Assembly (NCBI GenBank): GCA_016800925.1
Contig: JABCPU010000111.1
Span: 114,822-178,821, forward strand
Direction of reading: 5' to 3'
DNA: 64,000 nt
From: Suillus spraguei
Taxonomy: Eukaryota > Basidiomycota > Agaricomycetes > Boletales > Suillaceae
How positions within the stretch are numbered: the stretch's first letter is position 1; every line of letters starts with the position of its first letter. The translations under genes were made by a program, and so were the position numbers. The notes beneath the pieces were generated by a model, which was not told the origin of the DNA, searched no databases, and saw only the letters and a program-made list of their open reading frames with translations. Positions 1 to 12,463 of the stretch are shown in pieces.

Positions 1-739
1 GACATATTGCTGACATGGAGAATGCAATATCAGTACAGACATCATCGTGGACTAGTGCGCACTGACAAGCCTGAGCCGGGCTTACCTGAAAGTCCTTCTT
101 CCCAAATGTGACATGGCCCGAGACCCTACAGCCAATGTTTCCAGAAACTCCAGTACGATTGACTTGGGGCAGCCTTGTGTAAATCGGATTTTGATAATAT
201 TCTAAACGACCACTTTGCCGAATTGTTAGAGTCTGGTTCGAGTGTCGCACAGGCAGATAAATAGGAAGAAGACAATTGTTTTATCGAGGTTGGGGAAGAT
301 GAGGATAAGAGGAGGATAAATTGAAGGACATAATTATTGTATTGATTTCCTTTTTGGTCGCTCAAGTGCCAAGCAAGCTGAATATTTGTTGACGTCTTCG
401 TAGTTTTCATATCCTCACAGCTTTCTCCGGTCACAGTTATTGTGCAGTGATAACCTTCTAAATCCAAGTCTTGTCCCATGGCCAGCTAGCAGTCGCATGA
501 ATGCCTGAATAAGTATGTGACACGGGAAGTTCGGGTTAAGGTCATGGGCAGTAGAAAATATTTAAGACATTGTCGTTTGCCTTGTAGAATGTTCATAGTC
601 CAGCATGATCCAACAATCAAATGCACACTTGCTCCACTACTTGCAGCAAATAAATTTTCCGCAGCCATATGCTTTAGTATTACTCGTGACCACATCGAAA
701 AGAGAGACCAAGCTCATACGGAAGACATCAAGATCATGA
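1..739. other. 3' flank of MFS pseudogene, no gene seen
   Basis: I see no supported gene here. The reading frames are short, mutually overlapping on both strands, and show no family motif or convincing splice structure. The right edge abuts the stop codon of the decayed MFS transporter. Confidence 0.5.
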
Positions 740-2853
740 TCAACGAGTTGAAGAACTCCTTGCACGCATACGTTCGCCAGCATAATATATCCAGATGGGG
801 AAGGGTATACCAATAACGATGGCAAGACCTGCAAGAAGTGAGTTACCCCATCCATAGCCAAGCGCAGCGAACATCTGCTGTCCAAAGGGAGGAGATGCAA
901 ACCCAAAGAGGAAGCGGAGCATCTGACATCGTGATGTGTTCAGTGCGCATGAATGACGAAGAGATTAAGGGTGAAGGGTAAGAGTAAGGGTGGGAAGACT
1001 CACAGAAGCAGCTGCGACAGCGCTTGCAGCATATGTAAATGTATCTACGAGGTATAGTTGAATGGCGAGACTTTAAAAGAGGCTTAGCAGCTATAAATGG
1101 TGTTAAAGGGGCACGCTCACGAAGATGTCATTATACCGAATCCAAGGATAGCGGTGCCGATGATGGGCATCATGAAATGGACCCTGGCTTGTGCAGACCA
1201 TCCATACCAACTAACGTATATTAGGTTAGAACCAACATAAATAAAGGCGTCCATCTTACAATAGTCCCACTGGGATGATCAACGAGCCAAATATCAGAGC
1301 GGGCACGCGCATCTCTGGTTTACCCTTTCCTCCATTTTTCGCAGCAAGCTAGATAACAAAGGCGCTTGAGCTAACGCGGTAAAGTCAGAACACATCTTGA
1401 CATACATATAAGTATATCTTGTTGCAAATTCTCGCGCCAAATATAGTGGTGATAGTAACCCAACGCCAAGTCCGATATACGACAAACCTCCGATTCCGAC
1501 ACTGAAGTGGTACACGTTCGAAAAGAGATCTGGGCCAAGTGTTTAATATTCGTTTCCGTGTTGCTGGACATATACGATCTTACCGGGGAAAGTGGTAAAC
1601 ATCATGTAGTAGATACCTGTCCACATGGGTTTAGTGCAAGTTTAACGACTTGTGTGGCGCGCTGCTACTGACCGAATATCCTAAATAAATGACATCAGTT
1701 AACCATGTGATACTAAAACCAACTTACAGAGCCATGTATAAACTCAACATGGAACATTTAAAACTATGAGTCATGATCATGATGGGTCGTTTGATGCTCA
1801 TCCACAAATAAGCCCATTTGTTCATGGTAAAGGCGGGGTGTATTGTAACTGCCCTTTCGAGATCCGGATATCTTTGTTCACGGCGAAGCCAAATAACTGG
1901 GGCATAAGACTCTCTCATGAGAAGAAAGCCAAGTACTGCGACCACACCGCAAATCCCAACGATAACATAAAAAACATTCTGTATACCAACTGACTCTGCG
2001 ATGAAGCCTCCCATGACGGGGCCGACACGGGACCTTGGGAGATGAGTGTGAACATGTATATGAAGGTGGCAGACGGCGAAACGAACCTATCAAGGGACCG
2101 ACAAAGTACACTGCCATAGCGGAGGCACGGTCGCTTTCGGAGAAGATGTCACTAACGACGCCTCCACCGCATGCTACGGGTGCACTGCCAACGAAACCAG
2201 CTATAAAGAGTAAGGGAAGGCGTGTCAATAGTGGATCAATGACGTGCCCAGAAACCGAAAGACGAGGAAAGATGAAGTGTTTCGTGACAAAGCGCAGCCG
2301 AGATTGAACGCGAGGAAGAAGAGATTTGCCAAGTGGAGGTCCTTGAGTTGATTCAGACAGACGGATCCCTGAAAAGAGGATGACGCACCCATAAACGACC
2401 GTATACCTCAGACAAGGGTGCAGCAAATAAAGGGCCGATAGCGAATGAGAGAATGAAGATGCTGAGAGTCAAGGCTGTGACTGTTGGATCGGTTATGCCA
2501 TATTTTATGGCAAGGTCTGGTAATCCAGGTGCCATGATAGAACTTGCCAATGGAGTCACAAAAGAGTAGAGCGCCATCTGAAAGGAGAATAGTTCTCATG
2601 GTAAAATATCACTGACGGAAGAACTGACGATTGCAGTAGTTGTCCACTTTCTTGCCGGATACCAATTCCTGGGATTGATTGGGTCATGCTGCCATTGATC
2701 CTCTAACTGTTTGTCCTGAATTTTACGTTCGAGGTTGTGGTCTGGGATGATGGCGGCGGGGACATGAACATGATGGTCGATCGAATTATGAATTTGATCT
2801 GGTAGGTGGACCCGGGTATGGGAGCTCTCGGGTCTTGGAGGAGATAGGAGCAT
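740..2853 (-). pseudogene. decayed DHA1-type MFS transporter (copy 1)
   Basis: Remnant of a multi-exon major facilitator superfamily drug:H+ antiporter (DHA1 type), a plasma-membrane export protein. Reading leftward from the ATG at 2853 one sees the fungal DHA1 N-terminal tail (DQWQHDPINPRNW), a 51-nt intron, the first helices (SFVTPLASSIMAPGLPDLA), the motif-A-like SEVYGR, the GGGVVSDIFSESDRA loop, and further exons to MRARSSSTR and stop at 740. The same gene order and introns are present in the copy at 27.9-30.0 kb. Against that copy, this one lacks one base near 2021-2029, just after the intron that splits GPLIG from PV(V)GPV, which shifts the frame. The exon near 1360-1460 is also scrambled relative to copy 2. 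I therefore call it a pseudogene; a sequencing indel is the alternative. Substrate unknown. Confidence 0.8.
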
Positions 2854-3421
2854 GAAGCAGGTGAAACGACTCGGAGCAGCAGCACGCACGCGGCAGTCGG
2901 ACGAGGGGAGGCATCGGAGGCACGGCGCGGTGAAGACAGACTTGTACCGTAATGTATAGATCTAGACTAGTAGAAGGGTGATTGCAAGACGATTCAAACT
3001 AAGTCAAGACTAACTCAGACTAGTACGTAAGTACTTACATGATCATCACTGGCAATGTCTTACCTAAGTAAATTATTACCGCGCAGTGCAGTCCTTTGAC
3101 TTTCAACAACAGCACACCGTGCAGCATTGGTTCAACTTCCAGTAAAAGAATACCAATATGATAGTAGTTATGTCCACAGCCCGCCTGAATTCTAAGAACT
3201 TCCGGATGTTCTCCAACCTCGACTCGCACTAGTCCCGGTCCACGAGTCGACTTCCTTCAACCATGCTTTCCCGGAGTTCCGTGGCGCCCATACAATGCTT
3301 AGCGCCTGAAGTCAATAGTAGCAAATACTATTGCCTCGAGGCTTGGTACTAATAGCTTACTGGTATTTAAAATATCATGGGCCCACCGCTGTTCTAACTT
3401 CTTATCGCACCTTATTTCACA
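2854..3421. promoter_or_regulatory. intergenic region between divergent genes
   Basis: About 570 bp separate the MFS pseudogene (leftward) from the NACHT-WD40 gene (rightward), so this region would carry both promoters. It contains AT-rich stretches near 3360-3420 but no TATA element I can place with confidence, and no gene of its own. Confidence 0.35.
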
Positions 3422-6400
3422 ATGACTGATGTCAATCAATTAGGGGATCCCAGATCAGTTCCTCCTCCAGATATAGAGACATACAACGAAACAAACGCTG
3501 CTGAACGCCTGGTATGTGACTGATAAGTTTGTAAGGTTGCACACAAAAACGCTGACTCTCATCAATGCATCCTTGTGTCTAGGGCCGACCCCGTAGCAGA
3601 ATCTTTCGGTTCCTGGGGAATGTTACGAATGGTGTAATCAAAAAGATTTCAGTGAGTCAAAATCAATACTTACTAAATGTACTAGGGTAAGGCTGATATC
3701 GTATACAAGTGCCCGAACTTGAGAGGTTCACGCAGCCGTCGCGACCCTGTTCTCCCGAACGTCGATCGCGAAGGTACCTCATCAATTCCAAATATCGAGG
3801 TAGGTCGCCTTTCAGTTGATGTACTCTCTATTAATTCCGATGGTTGTGCCGGTTCAGCATGCTCCATCTGGTACGGATCAGAGCATCGATCCACAATTAG
3901 CACTTCAGAGCGCCAAAGATGGCGTGGAAGGCATGAGACTATTGTCAGGACCTGTGACATCTACAGCATCTATCGCACAAAATACACCAGCAGATCTCGA
4001 GGACGCATGTAATTTCGAGGAGACATATCTTAAACCTCTCAAGATATTCGATAGTGTTATCGAGAAGCTTGCGGATGTATGGACCCATTCCTCTTGGTTA
4101 GATCCGAACTAATGCCTTTGGATAGGTACACCCTTACGCAAAGGTGGTACTAGGCCTACTGTCTTCTGCATCCAAAGTACGTACTATTTTACTCCGAGTC
4201 TTATCTCCTGTTCAGCCATCATCATCCATTCAGATAGTTCTCGCTCAATCAGATCGTGACAAAGGGATACTCCGACTTCTCGAGAAGTTGGGTCAAGTCT
4301 ACGACTTCATGATGCAAGACTCGACTCTTGGCGGAATTTCGTCGATGCAGGGCATCGTCGGACGAATAGTTCAGCAGGCTCTCGAGTGTTCCCAATTCAT
4401 CAAAGATTACTCCGCGACCAAAAACTTTTGTGAGGAATCCACGGATTATTATGCTTTACTCATTCGCTTATTATCTCTACTGGTGTTATAGGGCAGAGAC
4501 TTGGAAAAAATGTCATTTCGGAAGCAGAAAATACCACTCAACAGTACATCAACGTGTTGGATGCGCTGATGCAAAGCTTCCGGGACCAAGCTACTCTCGA
4601 TGTAGAGATATTCGTCTACCGCACAGGTGAGGGTTGTACATACTTCCGACTCGACATCTATTCATACTTCTTCAGGCGAGACACTGGACCTTAGTGGTAT
4701 GGTCTATGCGGAAGGGGCGGGACTAGATACTGGGAAGCAATGCCTACCAGGGACGCGCACGGAAATCATATCTGAGATCACAGACTGGATCAACAGTACC
4801 GGAGACAATGTTCAGCGTGTGCTCTGGCTATCTGGCCCTGCAGGCAAGGGCAAGTCGGCCATCGTGCATACAATTGCTAACTTGTTCAATGATGTGGGAG
4901 GGCTCGGTTCATGCTTCTGCTTCGATCACCAACGAGATGCCGACCATCGTCATGACAAGATTTTTTCTACCATCGCACGCGACCTGGCCGACCGTGATCC
5001 GGAGGTTAGACGAGCATTGGCAGAGGCAGTTAAAGATGCAAGTTCGCTCAAGACCACGGCAGATATCGTCCAGCAGTGGGACAAACTTCTCATGAAACCA
5101 CTGGGGAAGCCCTCAGGGTCAGTTGTAAGACCTGTCGTCATCTTGATAGACGCGCTGGACGAGAGCGGCGGGGTTGAGACACGGTCCCGCCTCCTCCAAA
5201 TTCTTGCGGGCAAACTAGGTGTTCACCGAATCACTGAACTCCCAGCCAACTTCCGGATTATCATCACTTCTCGCCCGCTTCGCGACATCGAGGCTCAGCT
5301 TGCAAGTGCTCAACATATCCGACGGATGTCCATGGACGACATTTCATTAGCTACTGCAGAACGTGACATCCGTACTTACGTATCGAAGGAGCTGGAAGGG
5401 CTCTCGGGTTTTGGGGACAAGGAATTCGTAATCCTGGCTGAAAAAGCTGATGGGCTTTTCGAGTGGGCACGTCTTGCTTGTAAATCTATCAATGGACCCC
5501 CTGCTGGCTCATCTCCAATCGAGTCCTTTCATGCCGTGGTGTCCCGCAGTCCCACAGATCGGGCAAGGTTGTTGGATGATATTTATCAGTTCATTTTGAC
5601 AGAGATCATGCCAAAGGATAAATCCATGCACACCGCGTCTCGGGACAAACAACTAGTGAGATTTCGTTCTGTGATGGGACAGATCCTTGGCGCAGCCGAA
5701 CCCCTCTCTTTGAAGTCCCTGAATATCATGCGGAAGCACTTTCCAGACAAAAGCGAGCATTACGAGGTGCAAGTCATTGTTGAACATATGGGATCCCTCC
5801 TCAGTGGCACGACCGACTCATCCACCCCCATCCGACCCCTTCATGCTTCCTTCCGCGATTTCCTTACAGACCCTCAATGTAGTGGAGAGTTCTTCGTTGA
5901 CGTGTCGGAGGTACAACGAGACCTTGCTTTCGCATCATTTGGAGTGATGGAAGATGGACTTTCGTTCAATATGTGCGATTTTAAATCATCTTATCTCCCC
6001 AACTCAGAAGATCCTGGGCTACGAGAACGAGTTGAAAAGCACATCCCTCCACACCTATCTTACGCCTGCCGATTTTGGCTTGTGCACGTAAAAACAACTG
6101 ACTTCGATCCGAAACTCGCCGAGGAAATCAAATCATTCTTTGATCATCAGCGGGTGCTCTTCTGGATCGAAGCCCTTGGCGTTATCAAAGCGCTCAGCGG
6201 CGCAGTACCGGTCCTTCCGGTTATTGCCAAGTGGTTGAAGGTGAGGACATGGTTATCGAGTGTCGGATAACATACTCAGGCGCAATCGCAATTGCAGGGT
6301 CATACCGGATACGAAGACGCCTCGTCTGCTGCAATGGACGTTCAGAGATTTATTCAAGTCTTCGGCGGCATGATCTTGCACAGCACACCTCATCTCTATG

Positions 6401-8703
6401 TATCAGCGCTGCCATTCTCTCCCTTCAACTCTGCGCTATCCAGGACTTTTTCAGCACGGTTTCCCAACTCTCTTCGTGTGGCATCTGGACGTAATATCAA
6501 CTGGACGGCTGTTCAGACTGTGATCACCGGACACACTAATCGCGTCAACTCAGTTTCGTTCTCGCCGGATGGGACTTTGGTTGCAACTGGATCGAGTGAT
6601 TGTACTCTGCGACTGTGGGATGCGGCGACTGGGCAGCCAGTAGGCGAGCCTTTGCTGGGACACACTTCTTATGTTACCTCAGTTTCTTTCTCGCCGGATG
6701 GGACACGTATTGTATCTGGCTCGTTCGATAAGACTGTCCGGCTGTGGGATGTAGCAACATGGCAGCCTGTCGGTGATCCCTTATGTGGGCACACTGAAGA
6801 AGTTTTATCAGTCTCATTCTCGCCGAACGGAACTCGCATCGTGACAGGTTCGGTGGATAAGACTGTCCGGCTGTGGGATGTGGCAACGCGGCAGCCAATT
6901 GGTGAACCCTTGCAGGGGCACACTGATAGCGTTTACTCAGTATCGTTCTCGCCGGATGAGACTCGCATTGTTTCTGGTTCAAATGATAAAACTGTTCGGC
7001 TGTGGGAAGTAGCGACGGGGCTGCCAGTCGGTGAGCCCTTGGAAGGGCATACATCTTATGTGAAATCAGTCTCCTTCTCTTCGGATGGGACTCGCATCGC
7101 CACTGGTTCTGCGGACAACACTGTCCGGCTGTGGAATGCAGCGACAGGGAAACCTGTCTGTGAGCCCCTGGAGGGGCACACTGGTTGGGTGAGATCAGTT
7201 TCGTTCTCGCCGGACGGAAGTCACATCGTGTCAGGTTCGGAAGATGATACTGTCCGGCTGTGGAATTCAGCAACAGCGCAGCAAGTTGGCGAGCCCTTGG
7301 TAGGGCACACTGATAGTGTACTCTCGGTCTCGTTCTCTCCGGATGGGACTCGCATCGCGACTGGTTCTTCGGATCACACTGTTCGACTGTGGGATGCATT
7401 TACAGGCCAGCCAGCTAGTGAGCCCTTGCAAGGGCACACTACTTTAATTACCTTAGTCTCGCTATCGCCGGATGGGACGCGCTTCACAACTGGTTCTGAA
7501 GATGGAACTGTCCGGCTGTTGGATGTAGTGACAGGGCAGCCAGTCGGTGAGCCTTTACTTGGGCACACTGGGCAGGTCAACTCAGTCTCGTTCTCTCCGG
7601 ACGGGACTCGCATCGTAACTAGTTCGGCGGATAAGAGTGTTCGATTATGGGATACAAGGACCGGGCAGTTAGTGGGTGAGCCTTTGGTAGGGCACACCGG
7701 TTGGGTTAGGTCAGTCTCGTTCTCGCCGGATGGGAGTCGCATCATTTCTGGTTCGGACGATAAGACTGTCCGGTTGTGGGATGTAGGAACGGGGCAGCCA
7801 GTTGGTGGGCCCTTGGAGGGGCACACTGATTGGGTCAGATCAGTTTCATTCTCGCCGGATGGGACTCGCATTATTTCTGGTTCAGATGATAAGACTGTTC
7901 GGCTATGGGAAACAGCGACGGGGCAGCCAGTCGGCGAGCCCTTGGACGTGCACACCAGCTGGGTTATGTCAGTCTCATTCTCTTTGGATGGGACTCGCAT
8001 CGTGACTGGTTCTGCGGATAATACTGTCCGGCTGTGGAATGCAGCGACAGGGAAGCCTGTCTGTGAGCCCTTAAATCAGCACACTTCTTCGGTCAACTCG
8101 GTCTCGTTCTCGCCGGATGGGACTCGCATTGTCTCTGGTTCGAATGATGGGACTGTACGGCTGTGGGATGCAGGAACGGGACAGCCAGTTGGTGAGCCCT
8201 TACGGGGGCATACTGATGGCATTACTTCAGTCTCCTTCTCGCGGGATGGAACTCGCATCATTTCGGGTTCATATGATGGGACTGTCCGGGTCTGGTATGC
8301 AGTGATTAGGAAGTCATTGCAGGACCACACCGAAGAGGGCTATTCAGCATCGCCCCTGCATGGCAGTTGCATCTCACATCCAACAATCGCCGTCCTCACA
8401 GGCAACGCCACAAACGATGACTTCATTTCCTTCTCATCAGACTCGACTCATGCACTGCGCAACACTGCTGAACTACTTGAGGGCGCCCCCCATGATGACC
8501 GCAAGTCTACGTTCGCTTTTCCGGGAGAAGATGGATGGATAATGGGACCCAATTGTCGGCTCTTATTCTGGGTACCACCCGCTTCACGAAAGGCGTTTAG
8601 ATATCATCCCCGAACTGCGTTAGTGATTGGGACAGAATGTGTTGAGCTTGATTTGAGTCACATGGCACATGGCACACGGTGGCAGCATTGCTATAAGGAG
8701 TGA
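3422..8703 (+). CDS. NACHT-WD40 STAND protein (NLR-like)
   Basis: Signal-transduction NTPase of the fungal NLR-like class: an oligomerising NACHT switch coupled to a ligand-sensing WD40 propeller, presumably cytosolic. In related fungi such proteins govern allorecognition and inducible cell death. The N-terminal exons (start tentatively the ATG at 3422; junctions before 3816 unresolved) encode an uncharacterised helical region with VIEKLAD, VHPYAKVV and LLEKLGQVYDFM. Clear introns are 4077-4125, 4177-4233, 4430-4491, 4627-4675 and 6241-6279. The NACHT domain has Walker A GPAGKGKSAI (near 4834-4863) and Walker B VVILIDALDES (near 5135-5167). The last exon carries 14 WD40 repeats of exactly 43 residues, then a roughly 125-residue tail to the stop at 8703. 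No HET, TIR or lipase-like effector domain is recognisable at the N-terminus. From 3816 onward the frame is open once introns are removed. Confidence 0.9.
6529..8334 (+). repeat. 14 x 129-bp WD40 coding tandem array
   Basis: Fourteen head-to-tail 129-bp units, each coding one 43-residue WD40 blade on the template GHT-xx-V-x-SVSFSPDGTRI...TVRLW...TGQPVGEPL. Unit 1 begins at 6529 and unit 14 at 8206. The framework is nearly invariant, while variation is concentrated at a few codons: the two after GHT, the one after the following V, and those flanking the conserved D before TVRLW. Units 5 and 12 share a long identical stretch ending NAATGKPVCEPL, and units 10 and 11 are near twins. This is the pattern expected from unequal crossing-over or gene conversion among units. 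The last unit degenerates after VRVW. The repeat also makes assembly errors possible. Confidence 0.93.
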
Positions 8704-10490
8704 GTCTTCAACCGTTTCTGTTCCTTGCAGTCATTCAACTGGATGCATATAGTTTGTGATTACGATTATCGTATCCCAATAATTGGCATGCGAGAAGGAT
8801 CAAAGAACCTTGAGTACGATAACAAGTTGATTCTATGTAAATTGTATGCCTACTAGCAAATATCAAGTCTGAGTCCGGGGTAATTCGAGTGAAAGGTCTG
8901 AAAGTGACCGAGCAACAGATTTTTGAGAGCATGGAACGATCATAGTGTGATGAACCAAGTTTATGGACGATGGGTTACGGTTCGATTTGCCTATATGCCG
9001 CAACTTATTTTGAAGTCCGACCAATGTTTGTTCCGAACTTTATTGGTATGCATGATATGGTCCTGTCACATGAATCACACATCAGTTCTACGCCAGTCTG
9101 CGGCGACTCTGCGCGCCGTGCTCACTGAGGTAGATCCGCAGCTGCTGGCGAGCATTACTATTAATATCACAACATTAGTGGCGACCTATCCTTCGGATTC
9201 CTTCCCTGAGCTCACTGAGCAGCCCTTACCCTCCAGGATATGCGACTCACTCAGGCTGCGCAGTGCTTCATTCCCGCTATGACAGTAGTTGGTGTTGTGT
9301 TTCTCACTGTGTATGTTGATCTTAATCGTCGACTGTGCCTTTAGTTGCTATCAAGTCATTGGACCCTTCACTGATATTCCTACTGTTATTTATGTTGACG
9401 ATGAGTCGAGATTTCTCCGTGCTATCGTCTTTTCTGCATGACTGCATCGTGCTGCGTTTTGTTTTCAATCATAATGGGTCACCGTGGAGTTGACTTCTGG
9501 TCCTGCGCGCATTCCTACTATCGACAATTGGTATAATTCTTAACAGACATTTCGACCGGTCTATCTAGCCTGAAGTATATTCCCACTGTCTTTTCTCCTT
9601 CTGCCGCATCCCATATGGCTTTGAGACAGCATGACAATCATGTATGGTCTCATTAGGACGATCAATATCATCACGACGGCTTGCAAACTTTGTCCGTATT
9701 TGTACTGACACTTGTTGCCCCCATTGTATGCAGAAGAGAGCAGAGATTCGTACGAAGACTGCTGCTCTATGGAAAGCCAGACCACTGTGCTCTACTTCCA
9801 AGGCTTCCACTTCTCAGAACCTTCCTAGTAAGGTAAGTGCTTGTATTGGTTTCCGACCACCCTGTGCTAATGTGTCATGTAGATTTATTCCCGCTACCAT
9901 AAGGGAGTGGGTTATATCGTGTTTTATGGGACATTATTCAAATCGATTGTCTTCCTGCGTCTGTTGCTCTTGTCCTTGAATGGTATTTTTCTCTCGTCTT
10001 CTTCGATTGCTCGTCCGCTCAGCCATTTGTGCCCAAGTTCGCGTTTCGCTGAAATCCCCATGGCCTCAGTGATTTATTGCCGTGTTCTCACTACCGAAGT
10101 CGAGTTCGAGGTCGCGTGAGGTCTCGATGTTATGTTTGGGATGAACTGCACCACCGTTTTGTGGGAAGATGAGACTCCCGTCTCCAATCCTCCATGTCTG
10201 GCCTTCAAGGTGGTGACAGTGTTTCACTGTCCTCGTTTCCTAGTATCTGCTCATTTCCTTCTGTGTTTCCAGAAACTCCGTGTATACTTAGTGGTAATGT
10301 CAATCATATTGAACTTGCTGCTAATGATGGTGAATTAGAATTATCTTAGTCTTCGTCCCTCGTCGGGGCAATTCTATTGTCTCGTAGACGTTCAGACTCG
10401 AAATTTACAGTCCATGTCATCTTTTCGGGCAGTGTCAATCAAGGGCCCCACAAGTTTTCAACTTAGGATGAGTCGTCAAGTGGGGGTTAA
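8704..10490. other. gene-poor stretch downstream of NACHT-WD40
   Basis: No gene can be supported. Short forward frames exist (for example 8923-9282 and 9644-9979) but carry no recognisable motif and no homologous copy within the window. This is probably 3' flank plus decayed sequence. Confidence 0.4.
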
Positions 10491-11360
10491 AGACTTTAGC
10501 ATGGCTAGTGTGGTTACCACAACAGAATAAAAATCTGTTTCCCTTGGAATACGCAGGTTCGAAACCTGCTGAATTACAGTTTTTTTCTATCAGAATGCAA
10601 AAGACTTTAGCATGGCTAGTGTGGTTACCACAACAGAATAAAAATCTGTTTCCCTTGGAATACGCAGGTTCGAAACCTGCTGAATTACAGTTTTTTCTAT
10701 CAGAACGCACTTTGACATTCATTCATGGACGGTTTCTTCAGAAGTTCACCGCAACTGGTTTTAGTCAGGTGGTTGCCATAACAGAATCAAAATCTGTTTC
10801 TCTTGGACTGTGCAGGTTTGAAACCTGCTGATGACAATTTTTTTTTCTATTGAAACACCTTGACATTCACTCATGAATGGCTTCTTTAGAAGTTCATCAT
10901 AACTGGTCTTAGCTAGGCGGTTGCCACAACAGAATCAAAATCTGTTTATCTTGAACTGTGTGGGTTCAAAACCTGCTGATGACGAGGTTTTTCTCTCAGA
11001 AAACACTTTGATGTTCCCTTGTGGACGGTTTCTTTGCAAGTTCACTGTAGCTGGTGTTAGCCTGGTGGTTGCCATGACAAAATCAAAATCTGTTTGTCTT
11101 GGACTGTGCAGGTTCGAAACCTGCCGACAACAAGGTTTTTTCTATCAGAACATACCTTAATATTCACCCATGATGGTTTCTTTGGTAGTTCACTGTAACT
11201 AATCTTAGCCTGATGGTTACCACAACAGAATCAAAATCTGTTTCTCTTTCCTGTGTAGGTTCAAAACCTGCTGATGACAGCATTTTTTTTTATCAGAACA
11301 CACCTTGACATCCACCCATGGATGGTTTCCTTAGAGGTCCATCTTGACTGGTCTTAGCCC
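10491..11360 (+). repeat. tandem tRNA-Leu-like units with Pol III signals
   Basis: At least six head-to-tail tRNA-like units. Units 1 and 2 are a near-exact 111-bp duplication (starting at 10491 and 10602). Units 3-6, plus a degraded seventh, recur every 148-149 bp (anchor TGACATTC at 10713, 10861, 11009, 11158, 11306). Each unit has a box-A-like stretch (such as TAGCCTGGTGG), an anticodon arm with perfect 5-bp stem ACAGA/TCTGT, a T arm GCAGG/CCTGC and a box B. Box B matches the GGTTCGANNCC consensus exactly in units 1, 2 and 5. A run of 5-9 T, the Pol III terminator signal, follows at once. In units 3-6 the loop ATCAAAA would give anticodon CAA (Leu), and the long variable region fits a class II tRNA; units 1-2 have ATAAAAA. 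Acceptor and D stems do not pair, so these are tRNA-derived elements rather than working tRNAs. Open frames across the array are artefacts of the repeat. Confidence 0.8.
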
Positions 11361-11829
11361 CTGTGCAAATTGTTGATGCAACATTGATATATATATATAC
11401 TCCATGGCAAGTCATGCCTTCAGACACATTTGAAACACTAATTATATTGTGCTCTGCATAAACCCCCTCCTCTGACATCAGCAAACCAGAAATTTCCCAC
11501 AGACCTGAGTTTAGCGACCAGATACTGACAGAGTCCCACAGCTCACCCAGCCACACAGTTATCTCACAGACGAGGACCACAGATGCTCACAGTCACTCAC
11601 AGTACTAACAGCGCGACTCAGATACTATCAGATCCCAGAAAATTCAAAGGACAACTTTGTGCTAATAGTATTACTAGTAGTATGGACTCTATTAAATCAT
11701 AATATAGTACTAGCTGCTGGTTTGACTCGCATGGAGAACTTGAATAATAATAAGATGTTATTTGCAGCTGGAAACAAGCTAATACTACTCATACAACAAG
11801 GTATATACTATTAGTAGTACATATGTTCA
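11361..11829. other. spacer between tRNA-like array and ORF
   Basis: No gene seen. The segment contains a short TA dinucleotide tract near 11387-11399 and AT-rich sequence rich in TACTAGTA-like words. Confidence 0.4.
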
Positions 11830-12370
11830 GTCCAAGTCAATTGAGTTGGATGGTGACGTTGCGCATACGATAAATACAGGATCCTAGAAATATGTCAGTA
11901 GTGTGATAAGGAAAAAAAAAACAGGCTAAACATACCGTTGACATGCTGCCTCAGTGGTACTATGCCAGTCCTGCAATCAAACCTGAGCTCGTGACCAGTA
12001 TCATCCTGCCTGAATTTATGTTGCGAGGTGGTGACTTTGGTTTTGAGTAAGCTAGCCATAACCTCATGCTCCTGCATGACACAATCTGCAAGAAGCTGCT
12101 CCGCTCTGAAAACATCGCGCTTCATGCTTGCTAGATCCATTATAAGATGCGCTTGAGGGTCGTTTTGGTCATCAATAGTCTGCATGACTTGCCATCAACC
12201 TAACCTTGCAAAATCATCAATTGACGTACCAATGAATTGAGAGTTTCAAGAATATCATGTAGCTTAGCATGGGAATTGTGAGCTGTGTGAGTGTTGGGTG
12301 AATAATTTGGGAGTGTCAATATAGTAGGATTAATCCTGCTGCACGCTGTGTTGAGATCTTCAGAAGGCAT
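11830..12370 (-). CDS. hypothetical protein, helical
   Basis: Not recognised. On the minus strand an ATG at 12370 opens MPSEDLNTACSRINPT..., followed by a plausible short intron around 12185-12225. A second exon starts MQTIDDQNDPQAHLIMDL and runs about 80 residues rich in charged and leucine residues (AEQLLADCVMQEHEVMASL), which suggests helix or coiled coil. It then reaches a GTATGT donor near 11937 and a CTAG acceptor near 11887. The 3' end is not defined. The start lies only about 95 bp from the oppositely oriented Plavaka-like ORF, so the pair may share a promoter or belong to one element. It could equally be a chance frame in transposon sequence. Confidence 0.35.
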
Positions 12371-12463
12371 GATGTACTAGTAGTAGAAATATGACTTAGT
12401 CGTTTACTAGTATTAGTACACGATGGTTGACAGCAGTTTGGCAAATGCTGGTATCATCTTCCA

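Noticed and set aside
6669..8330. Long antisense frames (84-241 residues) across 6.7-8.3 kb
   Set aside because: They arise because the 129-bp WD40 unit is a multiple of three, so one open antisense unit stays open in all copies; the products are repetitive and motif-free.
10435..11160. ORFs across the tRNA-like array, including a repeated NCNSAGFEPAYSKG peptide
   Set aside because: The peptide repeats simply mirror the DNA repeat of non-coding tRNA-like units.
10491..11360. Functional tRNA-Leu(CAA) gene cluster
   Set aside because: Acceptor and D stems do not pair in any unit I folded by eye, so mature tRNA is unlikely; retained as tRNA-derived repeats.
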